Shown: piece after piece, positions 1 to 8,100 of the stretch
Position numbering within the stretch: position 1 is the stretch's first letter
How the letters are laid out: each line of letters begins with the position of its first letter
Source of the DNA: Chloromonas sp. AAM2
Taxonomy: Eukaryota; Chlorophyta; Chlorophyceae; Chlamydomonadales; Chlamydomonadaceae
Direction of reading: 5' to 3'
NCBI GenBank assembly: GCA_004335635.1
Contig: QAXH01000897.1
Location: forward strand, 1-10,252
Length of the DNA stretch: 10,252 nt
Position numbers and translations under genes: made by a program
Notes under the pieces: generated by a model
What the model saw: the letters and a program-made list of their open reading frames with translations, nothing else
Databases searched by the model: none
What the model was told of the DNA's origin: nothing

Positions 1-997
1 CTTCTGCTCAGCCAGTTTTGTGCTTCAACTGGCAGTTGTCTGCGTCCAGTGCTTCCTTTCTGATGCAGAGCCTTAGTTGACAGCTGTGAAAACTCTGCTT
101 TATTCATGTGCTGGCTTTTTATAAACTGGCACAGAAACTGCAGAAGCGTTGCTGTGCCTGTGTCTGCGACATTGAGCTGGTTTCCGACATTGACAAGTTG
201 ACCTGGTTGGTGTGATCAGAAGCCTCTTATGCTTTCCGCAAGGTATCTCAGCCAGCCAGCCTTCATGAAAGCACAGAAACGACATGCGAGACATCGCAGT
301 GCGGAACCACAGCGCCAAAAAAATGGCTGAGAGCAATCAGATATTCACGTCCTGTGTGCACCAGGCTGCTCATCGTACAACCAAACTCACACCGTCCTCA
401 GGTACAGTTACCCACAGTGCTCACAAGTCAAAATAAGCCGGCTCCCTTCAAACGCCCAAGCAAAACAGCCATACGTAAAGCCTAGCAGTCACAAGCAATG
501 CTGCATACATATCCTTGTCTGTGGAGCTACACATTACCACGCACACAAACTCTGCAGTTGGCCCGGCAGAGACCAAAGGACACTTATGAATGGTCGGTCA
601 CTCTGGCCGGAGAGTCTAAATTACATAGCACATACACGGCAAGCGGGCCATGAGACAGGCAGATTCAGTTAGTGCCGCAGACTGGCTCATGCGTAACAAT
701 GTCGACGGGTGTCTAGATACCACTCTGCACATATGCCTCCTATGTGGGACTAATGAACGCACTCAAAATAGGCACATGGCAACCAGAGCCTTGCCCGTTC
801 AGAGTCCTTACAACAGCATAAGGCTCGAAAGGACTCGGGCCTCAATACGCAACACTCGCACTAAAAGCTCTCACTTCTCCTGCTTTCCCTCTTGAGCCAA
901 AACAAACTGCCATCACAGCAACCCTGGGATGAACCTTCACTTTAAAAGGTTGATTCTTGTTCTGCCCGGGGCGCTGCGCTCGCAAGTCTTTCCTGGT
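1..997. other. Non-coding flank and 3'UTR of the transporter gene
   Basis: No convincing exon was found in this stretch on either strand. The open frames are short, lack recognisable protein sequence, and do not join to neighbours with matched splice phases. The right part (from about 800 to 997) is the expected 3'UTR of the minus-strand transporter gene, whose stop codon lies at 998-1000. The remainder is AT-richer sequence with no clear repeat, RNA gene or mobile element. Confidence 0.5.
808..812 (-). terminator. Candidate TGTAA polyadenylation signal
   Basis: On the minus strand this reads TGTAA, the canonical polyadenylation signal of chlorophycean green algae. It lies about 186 bases past the stop codon of the minus-strand transporter gene, a usual 3'UTR length. 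A second TGTAA on the same strand lies at 621-625 and is the alternative. The pentamer is short and occurs by chance, so the call rests on its position. Confidence 0.45.
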
Positions 998-3900
998 TCA
1001 CTGCTGCTCCGGCTTCTCCTGGGGTGCGTTCTTGCTGTTCGTGATGAGCAGCACCGAGGCCAGGGTCACTGCACCGCCCAGGATTTGGGGGGCAGTCAGC
1101 ACCTCACCCAGTACGAAATACCCAGTCACAGCAGCAAACACCTGCAGCACAAAGTGCATGATGTGATGTGAGTTCACGTTCTTGATGTGGAAGTACGGTA
1201 CCAACAAACACTCATCTCCAACGGTAGATACATCGAGTTCAAACAGTACCATCTCACTTTGTACACCGCTTTGACCTTGACTTGCACTGCTACAGAATTT
1301 GCAACTCGATTGACAGCGTTTGCTGCAGAGTGAGCTGCCCACGCCCCTCGGAAACGCCCCTTGGAAAGGCCTCAAAGAAACGCCAAAATAAGCCACGTGT
1401 AAGAAAAACGTAGTCCACACTCACTGGTGTGAGGAAGGTGAGGCTTGACAACCGCGTTAAGGAGCCCTGGCTGCTGGACGCCAGGTAGAAAAATATCCCG
1501 TATGAAGCAGCGCCACCCAACAGGCTGACATAGGCGGCGGCGGCTATGTCCTGCGGCCCCAAGCCCTCTATTGCATGCGAGAGGGCCTGGGGGTCGTCTG
1601 CCAGGGCTATCGCTGATAGCACGAGCCCTCCCAGGACCATGTGCCAACCAGTGGCCATCACAGGGTCACACTCACGTGTCACATACCTGCGACAGGAACA
1701 TTAAGGAAACGTGTGGCGAAAACGCGCGTACTCATTTGCTTCTTTGGCCAATCTTTGGCCAATCGGACACTCTGATTTGGTAGATCTAATCAAGCTTGTT
1801 TGGTTCCTGAGCCATCCAATCGCCCTGCTTGTCTGGTTCTTATCATCCAGAACGTGCAGGCTCGACCGCTTGGCTGAGAGACAGTGGATGGAAGAATGAA
1901 CTTTAGAAGCACGTGGACCCACCTGACCATAACTGTCCCAACCGCCATGGCTTGAGCCGCTGCAAGCATCCAGAATTCTCCGCTGGCCAACCAAGCCGAG
2001 GGAGATCCCAACGTCAACAAGACAGGGCCAGTCACACTGTCCCACACCTCCGCTGCACTCATCCTGCCACTTGGAAGCTGGGGCGAAGCTGCCAGTGTGC
2101 CCGAAGAAACGGCTGAAGAAACGGCTGAAGTGCTGGCTGATAGCTGCTCTGCTGCGTCTGGTGGTATGGTACTGGCGGTTGAGGCTGCATCTGATGCCAT
2201 GGAAGTACTGCCTGATAGCTGTCCTGCTAAAGAGGATGCCTGATCAGTCAGGTGCCCTGCGGTAGTGAGGGTGGTGGAGGCGAGAGCCCCGGCTGTGCTG
2301 GCTGCCTGTTCGGAGAAGGATGCGATGGAGTCATAGCTGGAGTTAAGCAGACCACCTGTGTGTGCGACAAAAAAGCGATACCGTTGGTTATGCCTCTGTC
2401 CCTGGCATTCCAAGCTCCTCTCCTGCCCCTTGTCAGTCGTGTGTTTTTCCCATCGTGTGCTTCATCACATTGTTGTCTCACACCTTGACAACCAGCAGAT
2501 GTGGTGAGGCATTCGATGTTAGAAGGCCCATTTGTGATGGCCAGGCAAGTTCAGGATGTTCGGTTCGGTTCATTGGCCAACGGCAAATGGATTGCTTGCC
2601 TGTCCCATGACCAGGTGGCGCAGTCACCTCACATTTGAAGCCCCACAGTCCTCCCATCAGCACGCACCTGTGTCTAGCAGCAGGTACTGTTCCGGCAGCT
2701 CCAGCAGCAGCAGCCCTGCCACCCCCATGACGAGGCCCAGCACACCCACTGTGCCCAGCTGCTCGCCAAACAACCATGCCGCCAGCACAGCTACCTGCAA
2801 AGCCACCCAGGAGGCAATGCCACTTGGTTGGATTTTCCTCATTCTGTTTCAAAAAGTAGCTAGACTAAATCTGATTCAAACGGTAATGCCAGCATCACAT
2901 GGTTCATACCGGTCTACCAACGAGCAGCATTGTATGATTGGCCAGTGCACATGTTCCAGTGTTGTACCAGCTACAATGCTTCTTTGTGTGGTGCCAGCAC
3001 AGCTACCTGCGAGGACATCCAAATGCAACGACACCGCACCGACTGTTTATCTTTGCATCAACCGAGCTTGCCTACATGCTGGTCTGAATACTAATGTTGG
3101 AATCATGTGCTCTGATCTATACTATCTAATACTAATCTGCTTTTGTTGCAGCGTTGTCTTTTTGACCCTTATGCATGAGCTGCAATACGATGTGATTGCA
3201 AAGCTGACCGCCTGTCGTGGTGGCATCTCCGCTTGCCAAGGTTGCCCTCACACCTGTTGCATCATCCAGCTTCAAATTCAAAAGGCAGTCACGCGTCCCC
3301 TCACAACCCCTCACTCACTGTCAGTGGTTGTGAGTCGATGATGACCGAACCCAGGCCTGCAGGCGTCCTGGTCAGACCCTCAGCCAAGAACCCCTGCTCA
3401 ACACACACAAGGCACAGAGCCATCCCTTGTGAGATACTTCCTCCCAATTCTGAACTTACTTGCCGTCTCTACATTCAAGCACCGCCTAGAACAGCAACTG
3501 TAACTGCTGAATTTTCAGTGTATCTATTTGCTGGCCTGATTTCTAAATCAGCACCAGCCAACAGGTGTGCTAGCCCTGTTCAGCAGTGCCTGAGTGAAAG
3601 ACCTGGAAGCAAGCAAACCTCTCCTTATTTAAGCCTTATATCCACCAAGCACTCCAACCTACAGAGCCCCTTCGTTGAGCCCTATTTGAATGCCTGGCCT
3701 GGCCATACCTGAAATGCTGCCCCGTCAACAAGTGCAAAGGCGGCCACCCACGCCCATGCCTTCCATGTGTTGGGCTGTGGCCTCCCCTGGGAAGCGGCCC
3801 AACCGACCAACAGAAAACCGGCTGGCAGTAACCGAAAAGCACCCATGACCATGGGGGGGACTGTGGTCATCAGCCCTTTCATCACCACCATGCTTGTTCC

Positions 3901-4675
3901 CTGCACGTATTCAACATTGTGCAGCGTGCCGACCAGATTGCTCACTCATTTCCGTGCCTTGCAATAGCGTCAAGTATACAGCGCGTGACCGTCGCTAAGC
4001 AATGCGTGCTACCTGTGCATCAGTAATGTGTTGTTGAAGTGCATGAAAACGGGCAAGCATCGCCTACAGGCGCCTAGGGTAAGCAATAGGCATTTTGCAC
4101 GTGTCCACGTGCATTGTGTTCTCTCAACCTCTTTCCTGGCAGTGGCTCAACAATGCGTACTGGACAGGTGCAGGATAAAGTAGGACGTCAGTGTTGCATG
4201 AATGTGTGCGACAGCGCATGAATGTAGCTCAGCATCTTCAGGCTAATGAATGATCATTGCCCATACCGCACACTGAGCTCACCCAGAATGCGAACGGTGA
4301 GACCATGAGAAGTGTTTGCAAGAGGGGTTGGAGAGGTTCTGGTGGTGCAGGTGACTGGCTAGGGCTGGGATCGTTCACACATGAGACATCCATTCCTGTG
4401 GAAACGCAGTTCAGCCCATCTTGCTGCTCTTCCTCTTGGCTCTGCTGTTGGTTGATCCTAGCAGGGCGCGCTTCTGTGGCTGTGAGCTGTTCTTGCTCTG
4501 CACAGTGACACCGTGTGTGCTGTCCACAGATGCTGTGGCCGTCATGCCATGCACGCTCTCTCCGTGCAGGCCCAACGCCTCTTGTGGGCAGAGACAGGCT
4601 GACATGTGCTAGAGGCCGCTGATCCCATCGCATGGAACAGGGCGGCACGGCTTGTCTCCCGGCAAGTTGCGTCAT
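998..4675 (-). CDS. EamA/DMT-family permease, chloroplast WAT1-related type, 7 exons
   Basis: This is a ten-TM drug/metabolite transporter with two EamA halves, closest in my memory to Arabidopsis At3g02690 (WAT1-related, chloroplastic) and its cyanobacterial relatives. The substrate is unknown and an inner plastid envelope location is inferred. Exons on the minus strand are 4675-4283, 3900-3709, 3393-3319, 2794-2668, 2355-1923, 1686-1425 and 1141-998. Donors are GTGAGC, GTATGG, GTGAGT, GTGCGT, GTGGGT and GTGAGT; every acceptor ends in AG and all phases match, giving about 541 aa. Family landmarks in order are SPFAFW|GTSMVVMKG (junction at residue 131), FRLLPAGFLLVGWAASQGRP (TM2), FALVDGAAFQ|GFLAEGL (TM3), GLGSVIIDSQPLT|VAVLAAWLFGE (TM4), a TM5 ending in LLLLELPE, GEFWMLAAAQAMAVGTVMVR (TM6, about 388-407), DPVMATGWHMVLGGL (TM7), GAASYGIFFYLAS (TM8), SLTRLSSLTFLTP|VFAAVTGYFVLGE (TM9) and ILGGAVTLASVLLI (TM10). 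The start is the first in-frame Met after a stop. The first ~100 residues are Arg/Ser-containing, then acidic, and could hold a transit peptide, but a further 5' exon cannot be excluded. Residues about 256-387 form an unusual Ser/Thr/Ala-rich insertion. Confidence 0.9.
1741..1762. repeat. Two tandem copies of an 11-bp CCAAT-containing unit in intron 5
   Basis: TCTTTGGCCAA occurs twice head to tail (1741-1751 and 1752-1762) inside the intron at 1687-1922 of the transporter gene. Each copy overlaps a GGCCAAT core. CCAAT is a known promoter element in general, but its position inside an intron, far from either likely start site, gives no support for that role here. It may simply be a small slippage duplication. 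Confidence 0.5.
2781..3010. repeat. 18-bp direct duplication of an exon-4 acceptor and exon start inside intron 3
   Basis: The plus-strand string GCCAGCACAGCTACCTGC is present at 2781-2798, where it is the reverse complement of the exon-4 acceptor plus the first codons (GCAG|GTA GCT GTG CTG GC). It occurs again, identically, at 2993-3010 within the intron that precedes that exon. The second copy therefore carries a decoy acceptor followed by the same Val-Ala-Val-Leu-Ala codons, after which the similarity ends. It looks like the remnant of a partial exon duplication. Confidence 0.6.
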
Positions 4676-4982
4676 TTCGCCCTCAGAACCTAAAACAATA
4701 GGTATTGTCTCCTCTCCTGTACTTGGTGTTCTCGAAGTTCTTCAGCGGCTGGGCGATGGCGATGCTCAGAGACAAGTTTGCATGATGAATTCCTGGGGTT
4801 TGCAAGTAACGGCTCGTGCACAATTCCTGGTTTGTGCGCACAACCTAGAGAGGATACCAATGGAATGGCAGAATGCTATGAAATTGGGGCATCGTTTGTG
4901 GCCCTTCCATTGGCATTGACTTGGAAATCAACACGTAACAAGGCTGGCGCACACACTTGCGCGTCCAGGCATTATAGCCGAA
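4676..4982. promoter_or_regulatory. Shared 5' region between two divergent genes
   Basis: About 307 bases separate the presumed start codon of the minus-strand transporter (4675) from the presumed start of the plus-strand Gln-rich protein (4983). The region must then hold both 5'UTRs and both promoters, unless either gene has further upstream exons. I see no TATA box at a sensible distance on either strand; ATTATAG at 4971-4977 is too close to the plus-strand ATG to act as one for it. On the minus strand a pyrimidine-rich TATTGTTTTAG ending near 4691 could instead be a splice acceptor, which would move the transporter start upstream. Confidence 0.4.
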
Positions 4983-5112
4983 ATGCAAGCCGTAGACGGC
5001 CTTCAGGGAAGCGATGCCCTGCTGGCTCGTGAATACCAAATTACTCTGCAACAGGTGGACTTGTTGCTACAAACGCAGCCCAGCGCGAGCAAACAAATGC
5101 ACGACGCGAAAG
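4983..5112 (+). other. Candidate first coding exon of the Gln-rich protein gene
   Basis: An ATG at 4983, the first in its frame after a TGA at 4917-4919, opens a 43-codon stretch starting MQAVDGLQGSDALLAREYQI, rich in Gln and Leu like the rest of the gene. It ends at AAAG|GTGCGG, a reasonable donor, leaving one base. That base fits the acceptor GTGCAG at 5792-5797, where the next exon begins with two bases of a codon, restoring Gly. The alternative is a start at the in-frame ATG at 5755 (or 5764 or 5782), reading straight into exon 2. I prefer the spliced model because of the phase match and composition. Confidence 0.45.
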
Positions 5113-8100
5113 GTGCGGATGTCGACTGTGCAGGCATTTTGAACTGCCTGCAAGCGCGCCCTCGTGCAAGCACGCTCCACTGACAGCTGTGGCCTGGTCT
5201 GAAGAACATGCAATGCGTACTCCATGCCAAGCATTGCTGATTTGCATGCAATGCGCAGCCCATGCCAAGCATTGCTGATTTGCATGCAATGCGCAGCCCA
5301 TGCCAAGCATTAAAGGCCCAGGGTCTGCAGCGGGATACTTTTGCCAGCGAGCGGCCTAGCTGTCATGCATGCCACGCAACACCATGCCATGCCATGCCAC
5401 CACATGCTATGCCATGCACACCACACAGGCCTTTTGGAGAAGGTCCGCAATCGCCGCAAGTCATCAGAAGGGCCAGGGCATTCAATCCCCAGTCAGGCCC
5501 CTGTCACCACTCGGGGTGCGCAGCCACCTGTCCCGGCCGCAGGCAAGGTCGCACGCACTTATCTTCGGCTGTACTGCCATCATGCATGCACCGGGCTCAT
5601 GAAAGGGGCATGCATGCACCGGGCTCATGTTGGCTTCTTGTCATGCAAGCACAGCCACACTGCATGACACGTCCTTCCTCTTTCAGCATGCCACATTTTC
5701 TTTGGCCTCTACCCATCGCTGCTGCACACATAGCCAGATTACCATCCTTTCAGCATGCTCGAGATGTTTTACTCGGTAACTATGCTTGCTCGTGCAGGCA
5801 TCCCGCTCACAACTAGCAGTCACAGCAGCAGTAGCAGTGGTGGCAGCAACAGCAGCAGCAGCAGCAGCCTGGCCACAGAGTCCAAGGCCCACAGACAGGC
5901 TCCTGCCGCGTCCAAGGTTGACAATCATGGTGCAGGGTCGTCCAGGGTGTGTGATGATCAGGGGTCTGCCAAGGGCACATCTGGAGCCATCTCCACCGCA
6001 GCTGCCACAGCTGCCACTGCTGCTGCTGCTGCTGCTGCTGCAGTTGCACAGCCGCTGGTGCCTGACCTTAACCTGCCTCCTGCCAGCTTTTCTTCAGCCG
6101 TCACCTCAACAGCCAGACCTGCTGCAGCCACTCCTACCACCATCGCTGCACCTGTAGTCACTCTTACCGCTCCTTCCCCAGCCACACCAGCTGCTGCTGC
6201 AGCCTCGACCACACCAACTGGTGCTGGTTCTGGTTCTGGTGCTTCATGTTCTGCCACAGCTGCTAATGCAGTCAATGCTGCTGCACCCGCTCAACCAACT
6301 GTGTCTCACATCGCTGCTACGAGTTTGAAGCCAGCCTTGCCAGCAGCTAGCGGAGCCACAATGCATCAAGCTGCTACTGCTGCAGCGACAGTCCAGCCTG
6401 CCTTAATTATCAGCCCCCTGCCACGCACTGATACCTATCAGCCAATCTCAACTGCCACTCATGCAGATGACACTCGTCATAAGGGCGCCTGCTCTTTTGT
6501 ACCGGACCTGCATGGCAGTGATGATGACTGTGTGAGCAATGGCAATGGTGGTGGGGATAGAAAGGCTGTGGCGACTGAACAGGCCGGTAAAGGTTTGGTT
6601 GCAGGGGCTGTGAATGGGCGTAAAGGCAGGCAGGAGGAGGACTGGTTGACAGCTGTGCAACGTGTGCGGGACATGCAGCCCCTGCCGGGCAGCCTGGGGC
6701 AGAGGGCTGCACGGCGCAGACGAGGAAGTGCACGCGCAGGCAAGTCCGTGCTTTCCACTTCTTGTAACCATCTGGCTCAACTTACATGAACTTACTTATT
6801 TACTTACATGGACTTTCTGTCTTGGTATTAGCTCGGGCGCTGGCTATGCCTCAGTAACAATGGCCAGCAGCATCAACCCCAGTTGACGACTTGCCTGTTT
6901 GTCAGATTTGCAAGCTGCTTCTCTTGCCCACATGCACTATGTGTGTGGTCCGAACTGTGCGTATATGTTGGTGGTCTGAAGCATTTGCTCAAGCATCTTA
7001 TTTGCTCGTGCTCGCTTAGCCGCAGGCTGCGCCGCTGTCACACCCGCATTTCAGTGCCTCTGTTCGCCCTGACCATGCTTCTCTGCAGAGACCCCTGCAG
7101 TCGCCGCGTCCAACAGAAAGGCCGGGGGAAGGCGGCGCACACTATCAGCAGACAAGGCTCCTGTGTCGCCCACTAGCAGCGACTGGGAAAGAGAGGAGGA
7201 CGAAATGATCGCAGCTCTGGCTCGCATTCGGGGCCTGCCAGTTCCGTCCCCAACCAAGGCTAAGGCAACAGTACTGCTACATGCACAACTTGATGGCGAG
7301 AACGGAGCCGGCATGGGCAAGACGAGCGGAGCCGGCTCCTCGATGTCGACTGCACGAGGCGTTGAACCATCTGCACCAAGCCAACAGGCAGTCGTGCGCG
7401 GCCGTAGCAGCTACAGCAGCAGCGGTTGCAGTTATGGAGCCGCGGGCAATGACGGCTTTGCCCGCGTAACGAAATCAACCGAAGGCACACTGCGCAGCAG
7501 CAGCAATAGTGGGCGTGCTCGACGCCCTGCGTACGTCGTTTACCACGTGGCTGACATGCTACCGCATGCTGCTGTGGCCCCGACTGGCCATGCAGTAGAG
7601 GACGGCCAGGCTGAGATTAGTGCGGTGGTGCCTCCAGTTGCCGCAGCCGAAAGAGAAGAGGGACAGGCGCAGGACATGGGTGCGCCAGCTGACCCCATGC
7701 GGCAGGGTGACATGCCAAGAACGTCGCCAATCGACCGTGATCGGTTGCGCGAGGGCCGTGGCATGAGTCCGCTGGCAAAGCGAGCTGTAGATGGCTGGCT
7801 TCAGACAATTGATAACACTTCCTCGGCGGGTGGAGCGCCGGCAAGGACAACGCTTGAGGCAGAACAGGGAGCAAACGCCGATGCAACCGTGGGCAGGGTG
7901 GGCGGGGCAGCGGTGGTGCGGTTGCGGGAGCACAAGGGGTGGCGACGCATGGCCAGTGATGAAGAGTCGAGCGACGGCTGTAATCCATACGTCTGGTAAG
8001 CGCGTCCGCACCATTCGACATGCAGCTTCTTGCGTACAATGTCATCAGTAGGTAAAAGTAAGAGAGGTAACACTCCAACATCTCTTGCACACGTTCTTCA

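Noticed and set aside
4..336. Minus-strand 78-codon frame in the left flank as a small gene
   Set aside because: It has no recognisable sequence, splice partner or codon pattern, and is consistent with a random open frame.
2556..3341. 261-codon plus-strand open frame
   Set aside because: It lies across exon 4 and introns 3-4 of the well-supported minus-strand transporter and shows no recognisable protein sequence.
4411..4605. Minus-strand Ser/Lys/Arg-rich 64-codon frame resembling a transit peptide
   Set aside because: It overlaps the transporter's first exon in another frame, ends in a stop, and does not lead into the SPFAFW segment.
4845..5051. Minus-strand 68-codon frame with a transit-peptide-like start (MQSNLVFTSQQGIASLK...) as a 5' exon of the transporter
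   Set aside because: It overlaps, antisense, the better-fitting plus-strand candidate exon. I found no donor that joins it in phase to the transporter exon.
5262..5816. 184-codon plus-strand open frame, with overlapping frames at 5341 and 5369
   Set aside because: Its sequence is a His/Cys/Pro/Met mixture produced by translating the CATGC repeats. It has no continuation in frame into the supported exons, and the region behaves as intron.
5813..6275. Minus-strand Gln-, Cys- and Ala-rich frames
   Set aside because: These are antisense shadows of the Ser/Ala-coding triplet runs in exon 2, with no independent splice or homology support.
7163..7999. Stand-alone 278-codon gene starting at GTG 7163 and ending at TAA 7999
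   Set aside because: The frame is open upstream to an acceptor at 7088, and the apparent stop is the first codon after a good donor. It is better explained as an internal exon.
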